In this document: positions 44,019-51,570 of the stretch, in pieces
How positions within the stretch are numbered: position 1 is the stretch's first letter
Layout of the letters: each line of letters begins with the position of its first letter
Assembly: GCA_025458905.1 (NCBI GenBank)
Contig: JALORN010000002.1
Coordinates: 80,715-144,714 of the forward strand
Origin: Steroidobacteraceae bacterium
GTDB lineage: Bacteria > Pseudomonadota > Gammaproteobacteria > Steroidobacterales > Steroidobacteraceae
Length of the DNA stretch: 64,000 nt
Reading direction: 5' to 3'
Position numbers and translations under genes: made by a program
The notes under the pieces: generated by a model
What the model was told of the DNA's origin: nothing
Seen by the model: the letters and a program-made list of their open reading frames with translations, nothing else
The model's database searches: none

Positions 44019-44070
44019 AAAAGGGGACGGATTTATTTTTCGGGGCGGGAAATTAAATCTGTCCCCTTTT
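44018..44070. repeat. inverted repeat pair between gltD and the transposase gene
   Basis: AAAAGGGGACGGATTTATTT starts at the gltD stop codon. Its inverted partner AAATCTGTCCCCTTTT ends at 44070, with a short CGGGGCGGG loop between. The pair contains the last 12 codons and stop of the transposase gene on the minus strand. It also sits where a gltBD terminator would be expected. Confidence 0.88.
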
Positions 44071-44773
44071 CGCCGTCGCGTTTGGTTTGCGGGCGCCCGC
44101 GCTTGCGGCAAGGGATACGCAGGTCGGCTTGCCTCTCCAGCTCGAGCGAGAACTCTTCCGTTCCCGTCAGTCGATTGCCTTGCAGCGCCTCCCGGATGAA
44201 CTGCAGCTCGGGCGCTGTGACCCCGGCCGCGACCCACTCGCGGAACACCGACCGCTGCTCCTCGGGAGTCGTTCCCAATGACAGGAAGCACGGATCCAGG
44301 TCGAGCATCCCGGCGCCGGTGCTATCCCAGCCCATCCGCGACCGATAGCTCGACCATCGGAATTCCGCTGGGTCTCCCGAGACCCCGGCACGTACTGGAT
44401 TGAGCTCCACGTAGCGCGTGCAGGCGAGCAGGTACCGCCGCGAGTCGATCGGACTGCACTTGTACCGACCCTCCCAGGCCGTGCCGGTCTTGCTCTCGAT
44501 CCGGTTGACACGCCGAGTGTGCCGTCCCGCCAGTCGCTTCATCAGTCGCCCGAGATTCGCTCGATCTTCGCCAGGATCGACGACCAAGTGCACGTGATTC
44601 GTCATCAGGCACCATGCATGAACCTTCACACCCAGCTCGCGGCGGAACTCCGCCAGCGTCGACAGGTAGGCCAGCCGGTCCGCGTCCGAGCTGAAAACGA
44701 CATGCCGATTGTGGCCCCGCTGCACGATGTGATGAGGCAGATTGGGAATGCACAGCCGGCTGCGCCTGGTCAT
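44033..44773 (-). CDS. REP-associated tyrosine transposase (Y1_Tnp, RAYT)
   Basis: A 246-residue HUH-type transposase of the IS200/IS605-related RAYT family. It begins MTRRSRLCIPNLPHHIVQRGHNRHVVF. The HUH motif is TNHVHLVV, and the catalytic Tyr is in RYVELNPVRAGV. WEGRYKCSPI and the RWSSY stretch are also typical. The ATG at 44773 is chosen because homologues start there; the frame stays open 120 bases further into the flanking repeat. The last residues (KGTDLISRPEK) are encoded by the repeat itself. RAYTs cut and join single-stranded REP sequences; this one looks intact. Confidence 0.9.
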   Translation of the reverse strand: MTRRSRLCIPNLPHHIVQRGHNRHVVFSSDADRLAYLSTLAEFRRELGVKVHAWCLMTNHVHLVVDPGEDRANLGRLMKRLAGRHTRRVNRIESKTGTAWEGRYKCSPIDSRRYLLACTRYVELNPVRAGVSGDPAEFRWSSYRSRMGWDSTGAGMLDLDPCFLSLGTTPEEQRSVFREWVAAGVTAPELQFIREALQGNRLTGTEEFSLELERQADLRIPCRKRGRPQTKRDGEKGTDLISRPEK

Positions 44774-44817
44774 GGTGGCGTCCTCGACGAAGAGCCCGCA
44801 AGCTATCGCGCCACCGG

Positions 44818-44915
44818 AAAAGGGGACAGATCTATTTTCTGCGGGAATTTGCACGAATGACGCTCGAACGACCGATCCGAAAAAATAGACCAAGAAATAA
44901 ATCTGTCCCCTTTTT
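44818..44915. repeat. inverted repeat pair between transposase gene and ASCH gene
   Basis: AAAAGGGGACAGATCTATTT (from 44818) is inverted as AAATAAATCTGTCCCCTTTT (ending 44914). An inner pair TCTATTTTC/GAAAAAATAGA makes a second stem. The element holds the start codon and first 19 codons of the following plus-strand gene. Confidence 0.88.
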
Positions 44916-45930
44916 CTTGCTGTTCGTCGGGCAGGCGCTTGCTGCCGACCCCGTCGCCGACTGCGACCGCCTCGCCGCCCACCCCGAGGATCCGCAGAAG
45001 GTCACCCCCGGCCTCGACGCCGCCCAGATCGACTACCGCGCTGCGACCGCCGCCTGCGAAGCCGCCGTCGCCGCCGAGCCCGCCAACATGCGCGCCCGCT
45101 ACCAGCTCGCGCGCGTGCTCTTCTATGCGAACCAGAACCAGCGCGCCGTCGAGCAGATGCGCATCGCCGCCGACGCCGGCTACGTGCAGGCCCAGTACAT
45201 CTACGCCACCTTCATCGTCCGTGGCCGCCCGTACGCGCCCAAGGACATCTGCCTCGCCGACCAGTACTGGCGCAAGGCCGCCGCCGCCGGCCGCCAGTCC
45301 GCGCGCGTGCAGTACGTGCGCCATGCGCTGCGCGACAGCTTCGTCGGCTGCCCCGGCGCCGCGACCTGGCAGCAGATGCGCGCGATGCTCGACGCCGCCG
45401 CCAAGGACGCCGCCGGCATCTACCAGCAAGCCCTGGTCGAGGACCTCGGCGAGGCCCTCGCTGCGCGCCTCCCCGACGCCGCCCACGCCGCCTGGCGCCG
45501 CTGCGCCACAGAACTTGGCACACCGCCCGACCAGCCCGTGCGCCTGCGCCGCTTCGGCGACACCCCGCAGGCCACCGACCGCCTGAACGCGCTGATCCTC
45601 TCTGGCGAGAAGACCATCACCGCCACCACGCCCTGGGTCTACGCGAGCGACCGCGCGAAGCGCCCCTTCGAAGGTGGTTATTCGGTGATGACCGACGCCG
45701 CCGGCATCCCGCGCGCCGTGCTCCGCACCACGCAGCTGCGCACCATGCCCTTCGACCAGGTCACCGAGGCGCAGAGCCAGTACGAAGGCAAGCCCGTGCG
45801 CCCGATCGCCGAATGGCGCCGCGTCCACCAGGAGCACTTCGACCGCACGCTGCAGCCGCTCGGCCGCAAGTGGGCGCCGGACATGCCCGTCACGCTCGAG
45901 CGCTTCGAGGTCGCCTGCCGCGCTCCCTGA
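44857..45930 (+). CDS. exported Sel1/TPR-like protein with C-terminal ASCH domain
   Basis: A 357-residue protein. Residues 1-31 look like a signal peptide: a basic start (RPIRKNRPRNKS), the hydrophobic PFFLLFVG and the AxA site QALAAD. The basic part and start codon lie inside the flanking repeat element. Residues about 45-175 have helical Sel1/TPR-type repeats (MRARYQLARVLFYANQNQRAVEQMRIAADAGYVQAQYIYATF). Residues about 225-355 resemble an ASCH domain (RLNALILSGEKTITATTPW, SVMTDAAGIPRAVLRTTQL, QVTEAQSQYEGK). ASCH domains usually bind RNA or nucleotides in the cytoplasm, so an exported one is unusual. The original start may have been lost when the repeat arrived. Confidence 0.65.
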   Translation: MTLERPIRKNRPRNKSVPFFLLFVGQALAADPVADCDRLAAHPEDPQKVTPGLDAAQIDYRAATAACEAAVAAEPANMRARYQLARVLFYANQNQRAVEQMRIAADAGYVQAQYIYATFIVRGRPYAPKDICLADQYWRKAAAAGRQSARVQYVRHALRDSFVGCPGAATWQQMRAMLDAAAKDAAGIYQQALVEDLGEALAARLPDAAHAAWRRCATELGTPPDQPVRLRRFGDTPQATDRLNALILSGEKTITATTPWVYASDRAKRPFEGGYSVMTDAAGIPRAVLRTTQLRTMPFDQVTEAQSQYEGKPVRPIAEWRRVHQEHFDRTLQPLGRKWAPDMPVTLERFEVACRAP

Positions 45931-46104
45931 GTGCTGCAGCGCGGCGTCGATCGTGGCGAGCGCACCACAGTCGTGGCCCATCCGCGGAGCGGTTGAAGGT
46001 GCGAGCCACGACACCCGTTTCGCGCACTCCGTCTCGGTCCAGATGGCGCCGGGACGCGACACTCCGGCGCAGTGCGGGTTTCTCCTGCGGGGGCAGGTCG
46101 ACCG

Positions 46105-47934
46105 ATGCGCCAGCACGTTCGAGTCCTCGGCTCCTTCGCGCTCGCCACGGCCCTGGCGGGCTGCGGTGGCGGTGGCGGTGGCGGTGGTGGCAGCGGATCC
46201 GCCCCGGATCGGTCTCCCGCCGTATCCGCGAACGTCAACTCCGTTTCGGTCTCAGGCACCCCAGGGGATCCAGCGCCGACGGCGTCCGTCGTGCTGACCC
46301 TCGCGAACGTGCCGACGGCAGGGCTCTTCCTCGACGGCGAGTACAGCGAGAACGGCCTCGACGACGTCACTTCCGTGACCCAGAGCGCGACGCAGGAGAC
46401 CGTCAACCTGCGCTTCAAGCGGCCCTCGACCCTGCAGAACGGCACCTACGGCGACACCCTCACGCTGCGCATCTGCAACGAGGATCCCTGCCGCACCGAG
46501 ATCCGCGGTAGCCCCATCACCATCAACGTCAGCTACCAGGTCACCGGCACCGGCCGGTACAGCGTCATCGCCGGCAAGACCAGTGTCGCGATGAACACCG
46601 TGGACACGGCCGGCAACGGCGTGACCGACGCGGTGCCACTGCTGGTCTCGCCGCCGCCCACCGAGCAGCTGTTCTTCGACGTGCGCTCGAGCACGACCGG
46701 CCTGGCTTCAGCGACCGCGCGCGGCACGACGAACGCCACCGTCGACCTGCAGTTCAAGCCCGGGATGCAGCTCGCGCCGCGGGCACACGATGACACCGTG
46801 ACCGTGCGCGCCTGCTACGACTCCGCGTGCATCCGCCAGCTGACGGGCAGCCCGCTGACCATCTCCACCCGACTCACCGTCGCGATCGCGCCCGAGCAGG
46901 GCCTCGACCCGCTCGTGGTCCGCTCGCGGACCGCATTGCCGCACAACGTGATCGACGCCGAGTACAGCAACGCGCTCGATGCGATCGTGATGGTCTCGAC
47001 CTTCCCGTCGAACGCCCTGCACGTCTACTCGACGGCCACGGGCACCACGCGCAGCCAGCCGCTGGGCAAGGCGCCGACGTCCGTGTCCCTGGCGCCGAAC
47101 GGCCTGACCGCCGCAGTCGGGCACGATGCGCTCATCAGCGTGGTCGAGCTCGCGAACGTCGGCCAGGCCGGTGCACCGGCACCGCGCCTGCTGAACGTCA
47201 GCGCAGACGTGTTCGACCTCGTGCTGGACGCGCGCGGCAAGGTGCACGCCTTTCCGCGGATCGACCAGTGGGTCGTCGCGCACACCGTCGACGTGGCGAG
47301 CAACGTCGAGACCCTCGGCACCGGTACCCTGCGCGCCGGGTCGCACGCCCGCCTGCACCCGTCCGGCGACTTCATCTACGCGGCCGACAACGGTCTCTCG
47401 CCGAGCGACATCGCCAAGTGGAACGTCGCCTCGGGCACTGCGCAGCTGCTGTACGACTCGCCGTACCACGGCCAGTACGCGATGTGCGGCAACCTCTGGT
47501 TCGACACCCCCGGCAACAGCATCTATACCGCCTGTGGAAACACGTTCCGTAGCAGCGCCACCCAGTCGCTGGACATGGTCTACTCCGGGCGCCTGCAGCT
47601 CTGGAGCGCCGCACTGATCGGCGGGACGTTCCAGATCGGCTCCCTGAGCCACTCGACCGCGCGCGGCGAGGTCGCCCTGGTCGAATACGACGGCTACGCC
47701 TGCGCGAACTTCGGCAGCCTGCCCTGCAACACGCACCTCGCGACCTACGAGTCGGCGCTGCTGAACCGCCGCACCGTCCACTCGATCGGCCCCGCGATCG
47801 TCTCCGGCACGGGTTACCGCCAGCGCGGCCTGTTCGTGTTCGACCAGGCCAACGGGGGTCGCCGCTTCCTGATCAGCCGTCTGCTCGGCTACCCCGACCC
47901 CGCCACCGAATACCAGCTCAGCATCCTCGACTGA
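46105..47934 (+). CDS. large lipoprotein with tandem Ig-like domains and a propeller-like C-terminal part
   Basis: A 609-residue predicted lipoprotein. The signal and lipobox (FALATALAGC) are followed by a Gly run and Ser-rich linker. Two homologous beta-sandwich modules come next (about residues 40-150 and 155-265), each containing a TVNLRFKRP/TVDLQFKPG strand, a DTLTLRICNEDPC/DTVTVRACYDSAC hairpin and a GSPITI/GSPLTI end. The rest (from about 275) has repeated short strands (APNGLTAAVGHDALISVVEL, HPSGDFIYAADNGLSPSDIAKW) like a beta-propeller of surface proteins. Function unknown. A tandem repeat begins three bases after the stop. Confidence 0.65.
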   Translation: MRQHVRVLGSFALATALAGCGGGGGGGGGSGSAPDRSPAVSANVNSVSVSGTPGDPAPTASVVLTLANVPTAGLFLDGEYSENGLDDVTSVTQSATQETVNLRFKRPSTLQNGTYGDTLTLRICNEDPCRTEIRGSPITINVSYQVTGTGRYSVIAGKTSVAMNTVDTAGNGVTDAVPLLVSPPPTEQLFFDVRSSTTGLASATARGTTNATVDLQFKPGMQLAPRAHDDTVTVRACYDSACIRQLTGSPLTISTRLTVAIAPEQGLDPLVVRSRTALPHNVIDAEYSNALDAIVMVSTFPSNALHVYSTATGTTRSQPLGKAPTSVSLAPNGLTAAVGHDALISVVELANVGQAGAPAPRLLNVSADVFDLVLDARGKVHAFPRIDQWVVAHTVDVASNVETLGTGTLRAGSHARLHPSGDFIYAADNGLSPSDIAKWNVASGTAQLLYDSPYHGQYAMCGNLWFDTPGNSIYTACGNTFRSSATQSLDMVYSGRLQLWSAALIGGTFQIGSLSHSTARGEVALVEYDGYACANFGSLPCNTHLATYESALLNRRTVHSIGPAIVSGTGYRQRGLFVFDQANGGRRFLISRLLGYPDPATEYQLSILD

Positions 47935-47937
47935 AGC

Positions 47938-48011
47938 AAAAAGGGGACGGATTTATTTTCTGAAAAGGGGACGGATTTATTTTCTGGATTTATTTTCTGA
48001 TTCACTTTCTG
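47938..48011. repeat. tandem direct copies of the AT-rich repeat
   Basis: Two perfect 24-bp copies of a unit ending GGACGGATTTATTTTCTG lie at 47939-47962 and 47963-47986. A 13-bp partial copy (47987-47999) and a degenerate 12-bp copy (48000-48011) follow. Unlike the other loci the copies are head-to-tail, as if one half of the hairpin had been amplified. They sit between the convergent lipoprotein and CpeT-like genes. Confidence 0.88.
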
Positions 48012-48041
48012 GGGGGGCGCCTGCCATGACCGGCCGCGCCG

Positions 48042-49244
48042 TCAGCGTGCCGCGTCGTAGCCGGCCCAGTCGTCCGTCGCCTTGACCTCGTCGATCAAGG
48101 TCCGCCGCAGCAATCGCCCGCCCTCGAGATACTGCGCCGCCCGCGAGCGTCGCCGGCCGTCCTCGCTCAGCGAGATGATCTCGTGCACCACGAGGCCCGA
48201 GCCGTCCTGGTACTGCATCACCAGCACGCTGCTGCGCCCGCTCGCATCGCCCGGCACGTCCATGCTCCAGCCCGTGAGCCGCTCGTTCGCGAACTCGATG
48301 CGCCCACCGCGGATCACGCCCGACGACTCGATCACCTGCGGCGGCGCGCCCGCGGGACTGTAGCGATTGGTCTGCCGATAGCGCAGCTGCCCGTCGCGGT
48401 TCTCGACCCGCGTGACGATCTCCGACGGGAACTCCGCCGCCAGCCGCCCGTCCGCGTCGTAGCGCCGGAACGTGCCCTTCCACACGCCCTGCTGCCGCGC
48501 GATCGCCGGCGGCGCGGCACGGTCGAACAGCAGCCAGCTGAAGCCGTCGATCTCGCCGCGGATGCTGCCGTCGGCCACGCGCAGGCTGCGGTCGCGATAC
48601 CACAGCTGGTCCGGGTAGAGCAGCATGTCGAACTCCGCATACACCATGCCGTCGACCGGATGCGGATAGACACAGGTGCGCGGCCGCATCGAGCCGCGGT
48701 AGCGCTGCTGCGCCGCCTGCCACGTGAAGTACAGGTCGCAGTTCGCCTCGTGCCGGAAGCTCGACGGCGGCAGCTTCGCCACCGCCGCGCTCGTCAGCGG
48801 CTCGCGGTCGTACGCCGGCCCCTGGTCGAAGAACAACTGCTTCGCACGCACCTGCCCCGAGGCCGCATCGGCGACCAGCGACACCACCCGCTGCCGGTGC
48901 GCCTTGCCCGGCTGCGTGTCGCGGAACTCCTCGTAGTAGAGCACCACCTCGCCGAGCTGCGGCGAATCGAGGCGCAGCACCTGCATCGTGCGCCGCTCGC
49001 GCGTCAGCTCCGGCGCGGCCGGCGCGCCGCGCTCGAGGTTCGCCGCGACCTGCCGATGGTTGTCGAAACTGCCCGTCCAGCGCGTGGCGATCTGCTCGAT
49101 CATGGCCTGCGTGGTGGGCGCGGCCTGCGCCGAAGGCGCGCCCGGGGCGGGCGGTGGGGCCGCGAAGACAAAGGATGGCGCGAGGCCGAGGGCGAGCGCG
49201 AGGCAGGCGAGCCTGGCGCGGGAAAAGGGCAGGGCACTGGTCAT
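48042..49244 (-). CDS. exported protein with CpcT/CpeT-like and DUF3598-like (lipocalin) halves
   Basis: About 400 residues. A signal peptide (ARLACLALALGLAPSFVFAAP) comes first. The first half (about 55-240) fits the CpcT/CpeT chromophore-lyase family: TRWTGSFDNHRQV, VVLYYEEFRDTQPGKAHRQRVVSL, NCDLYFTWQAAQQRYRGS, MVYAEFDMLLYPDQLWYRDRSLR. The second half (about 250-395) reads like the DUF3598/CpeS-type lipocalin fold: VWKGTFRRYDADGRL, RYRQTNRYSPAG, SGVIRGGRIEF, ISLSEDGRRRSRAAQY. In cyanobacteria these families attach bilins to phycobiliproteins; here no phycobiliprotein is expected, so a role in binding another tetrapyrrole or hydrophobic ligand is inferred. The start could also be 49274. Confidence 0.5.
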   Translation of the reverse strand: MTSALPFSRARLACLALALGLAPSFVFAAPPPAPGAPSAQAAPTTQAMIEQIATRWTGSFDNHRQVAANLERGAPAAPELTRERRTMQVLRLDSPQLGEVVLYYEEFRDTQPGKAHRQRVVSLVADAASGQVRAKQLFFDQGPAYDREPLTSAAVAKLPPSSFRHEANCDLYFTWQAAQQRYRGSMRPRTCVYPHPVDGMVYAEFDMLLYPDQLWYRDRSLRVADGSIRGEIDGFSWLLFDRAAPPAIARQQGVWKGTFRRYDADGRLAAEFPSEIVTRVENRDGQLRYRQTNRYSPAGAPPQVIESSGVIRGGRIEFANERLTGWSMDVPGDASGRSSVLVMQYQDGSGLVVHEIISLSEDGRRRSRAAQYLEGGRLLRRTLIDEVKATDDWAGYDAAR

Positions 49245-49400
49245 CGAGGACGCTCCGTGACGGCCGGGATCCACTGCTGCCGCTGGATGCGGCGCAGCGT
49301 GATCGCGCGCCCGAATCTATCCGGCGCGCCGCACGGGCCGCAAGGCAGGACCAGGACCCTCCCCAAGGCGAGCGAGGCCGCCTTGCGCCCACCCCGCGAG

Positions 49401-49941
49401 TCAGGACGTTTCCGCGGAAACGTCCTTCGCCCCGACCGCACGGGCCGACGCCGGTGACTCGCGCGCCCGCAGCGCGCCCGACAGGTGCGCGACGCGCAGC
49501 ATCTCCACGAGCCATTCGAGGCGCTGCAGCGGCGTACGCTGCTGGAACGACCAGCGCCGCAGCGTGACGGCATCCTCGAAGCTGCCGCGCAGCACGGGGG
49601 GTTCCCGCACCGTGCCAGGGACTGCCCGGGAGAGCGCGAGCAGCAATTCGACGTCCGCGAGATCCTGCGTGCGGCCGGCCAGCCGCTTCAGCGCGACGAG
49701 GTGCGGGATCGAGGCGACGCGCTGCACGACTCCGTCGAGCGCAAACTCGACCGCGCCATGCCCGCCGCACGACAGGATCCGCCAGCTGGCGTGCATCCAT
49801 CGGAAGCACGGGCTGCAGTCCGGCGCGCAGCAGCGCCTCGATCGCCGCATCCACGGAGCTCACGCGCAGGTCGAGCGCGATGTCGATGTCGAGGCCGGTA
49901 GGGCGATCGCGCCATTCCATGCGAACGACGCGATTCGACAT
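49401..49941 (-). pseudogene. broken nucleotidyltransferase (AbiEii-like) gene
   Basis: The reading frame from ATG 49941 encodes DIDIALDLRVSSVDAAIEALLRAGLQPVLPMDARQLADPVVRRAW. It then loses similarity near 49760, and the matching second half continues in another frame: GAVEFALDGVVQRVASIPHLVALKRLAGRTQDLADVELL...WSFQQRTPLQRLEWLVEML. It stops at 49401. The span of 541 bases is not a multiple of three. In intact relatives a stretch of roughly 25-30 residues lies at the junction, so a deletion with frameshift is likely. It follows the YjjJ-type kinase gene by 45 bp and probably once formed a unit with it. Confidence 0.6.
49404..49425. repeat. perfect 22-bp palindrome at a stop codon
   Basis: The half-site GGACGTTTCCG is followed by its exact reverse complement without spacer. 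It covers the last codons and abuts the stop codon of the broken nucleotidyltransferase gene. It could be a bidirectional terminator stem, a protein-binding site, or a member of a dispersed palindrome family; I found no second copy in the window. Confidence 0.7.
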
Positions 49942-49986
49942 CGGGATCGCCGCATCGCGGCGAGTGCGGCAGTGCCGTGCCCCGCT

Positions 49987-51342
49987 TCAATCGCCAGCGA
50001 CCCCGCCGCGCATCGTCGTGCGCGCGACGATCTCGCCGCACTCGCGCGCGCGCAGCCGGAACTCCGTGCTCAGCCGCTCGTCTCTGGAGAGTCGCTCCCA
50101 GTACCCGAGCGCGAGGGCATGAGCCCGCGGCCAGGCCTCGAGCGTCTCGGCACGTGCGCCGCCTGGCGCGAATCGACGCTCGACGAGCTGCCCGTCGGTC
50201 GGTGCGAACAGCATCGGCAGCATGTCGTACACCGGCGCCAGCGTGAACGGTCCCTGCTGCTCGTCGAACAGCGAGACGTTGCCGAAGTGCCGGTCGGTGT
50301 TGCCGATCAGCTCCGCGAAAGCGTCGAGCAGCGCGAGGCATGCGGCGTCGCCGGCCGACAGCAGCCCGTCGCGCTGCAGCCGCACGGCCGCCGCGGCCCA
50401 GCGGTCGAGCTGCCCGTGCAGTTCGGCATCGACCGCATGCAGCGTCACTACACCCCGACGGCCCGCCGCGCCCACGCGATCGAAACGCTCGGACTCGAGG
50501 AACATCCGACCACCGGCCTCGAGCAGGCGCGAGCGCGCACTCGCGATCCCGTGCGCGGCCAGGAACTCGCTCGCTAGCCCCTCGGCGACTAGCAGGTCGG
50601 CCCAGCGATCGCCGACCGCTGTTCCCCGCGGCGGCGAGAACTTGACCAGCACCGGCACGACACCGCGCGGCCCGCGGACGTGCGCGGCGAACTTCGGATG
50701 CTCGCCCTGTGCCGACGACCCTGCAGGCTCGCCGCGCATCGCGGCATCCGCCAGCCCTGGGTAGTGTGCCGCACGCCCAGAGTCGTCGACGAGCGGCGGA
50801 CCCTGCTGCCCCGAGAGATGGCGATCCAGCGCCTCCGTACCGAGCACCAGGTCGCCGAGGTTTTCCGAGCCGCGGCGCACCAGGTAGGCGAGCACGTGGT
50901 CGTCCGACCAGTCCTGCACTCGCGGCGGCAATCCGAGGTCCGGGTGCGCCGCGGGAATCGCGCGTCCCAGGAACCCGGCGGGTCGCGCATCCTGCAGGTA
51001 GTAGGGCAGGCCGTCGGACATTGCCGCCATGCGCGCCGGCCCGCCGCGCACGTGGTAATGATCCGGGGCGATCGCGAACAACGGCCCCAGCAGCCGTGGT
51101 GCGCCCGACTCGTCGATCCGGTAGAGCGGCCACTGGCTGCCGAGCGAAACGACCGGTCGGGCGAGGCCATAGCGGGCCCCCCGGGTCGACCCGGCCCGTA
51201 CCACCTCGCCGCGGTCTTCGAGCCGGCGAATGGCACGGGAGAGAGTCGGTTGCGAGACGCCGAGGAGGCGCCGCAGCTCGCCGCCCCCAGCGGGGCCGCG
51301 GCGCAGGCGCTCGGTCAAGCGCACATCCAGAGGCTCACGCAT
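49987..51342 (-). CDS. yjjJ: HipA-family kinase, YjjJ type
   Basis: A 451-residue HipA-like protein with its own N-terminal winged helix-turn-helix (LRRLLGVSQPTLSRAIRRLEDRGEVVRAGS, about residues 23-55), as in Escherichia coli YjjJ (about 443 residues). HipA kinase features are VPVLVKFSPP (nucleotide-binding Lys), IGNTDRHFGNVSLF (catalytic Asp loop) and LAPVYDMLPM (metal-binding Asp). HipA proteins phosphorylate translation-related targets and can cause growth arrest. There is no separate HipB antitoxin; the fused HTH probably autoregulates the gene. The downstream nucleotidyltransferase gene is broken. Confidence 0.85.
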   Translation of the reverse strand: MREPLDVRLTERLRRGPAGGGELRRLLGVSQPTLSRAIRRLEDRGEVVRAGSTRGARYGLARPVVSLGSQWPLYRIDESGAPRLLGPLFAIAPDHYHVRGGPARMAAMSDGLPYYLQDARPAGFLGRAIPAAHPDLGLPPRVQDWSDDHVLAYLVRRGSENLGDLVLGTEALDRHLSGQQGPPLVDDSGRAAHYPGLADAAMRGEPAGSSAQGEHPKFAAHVRGPRGVVPVLVKFSPPRGTAVGDRWADLLVAEGLASEFLAAHGIASARSRLLEAGGRMFLESERFDRVGAAGRRGVVTLHAVDAELHGQLDRWAAAAVRLQRDGLLSAGDAACLALLDAFAELIGNTDRHFGNVSLFDEQQGPFTLAPVYDMLPMLFAPTDGQLVERRFAPGGARAETLEAWPRAHALALGYWERLSRDERLSTEFRLRARECGEIVARTTMRGGVAGD

Positions 51343-51480
51343 GAATGAATTATTGCATCAAAATAAAGACCTAAATCTTAATAAAGTCATTGATTTAAGG
51401 CCGTAACTCGCGCATTTCTGAATGAATACACCCGAATTCCGGTAGCGCTTCGTACCCCCGCCACCGTCCGGCCAACCCGA
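51343..51480. promoter_or_regulatory. AT-rich promoter region of yjjJ
   Basis: About 90 bp upstream of yjjJ are far more AT-rich than anything nearby. They contain GAATGAAT twice (51344-51351 and 51420-51427), the first overlapping the yjjJ start region, and several TAAA/TTTA runs. Suitable as promoter and autoregulatory site for the HTH-containing kinase. The AT-richness is consistent with acquisition by transfer. Confidence 0.4.
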
Positions 51481-51570
51481 TCAGTGGTTCAATTGCAGTG
51501 CACCGTAAGCTGCCCACCTTCCACCGATCCCCATTCGCCGACCCGCGTTCCCCCCACCTCCGGAGCCCGC

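Larger units (their letters stand above)
44018..44915. mobile_element. REP-type unit: Y1 transposase gene bracketed by AT-rich inverted repeat pairs
   Basis: A single tyrosine-transposase gene (minus strand) lies between two structured repeat pairs (44018-44070 and 44818-44915). Both end in the same GGGGACAGAT...TTTTC sequence in inverted orientation. No insertion-sequence ends or target duplication were recognised. The layout is that of a REP-associated tyrosine transposase (RAYT) with its BIME-like flanks. Further copies of the repeat without transposase lie at 38215, 42453 and 47938, within 10 kb, and none were seen elsewhere in the window. Confidence 0.8.

Noticed and set aside
44774..44893. 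Upstream extension of the transposase reading frame to 44893
   Set aside because: The extra 40 residues are encoded by the flanking repeat and do not match the family, whose members start at the MTRRSRLCIPN-type sequence.
46160..46200. Run of GGC/GGT codons as a possible phase-variation tract in the lipoprotein gene
   Set aside because: It encodes an ordinary poly-Gly spacer after the lipobox; the hexamer units are short and in frame, so length change would not shift the frame.
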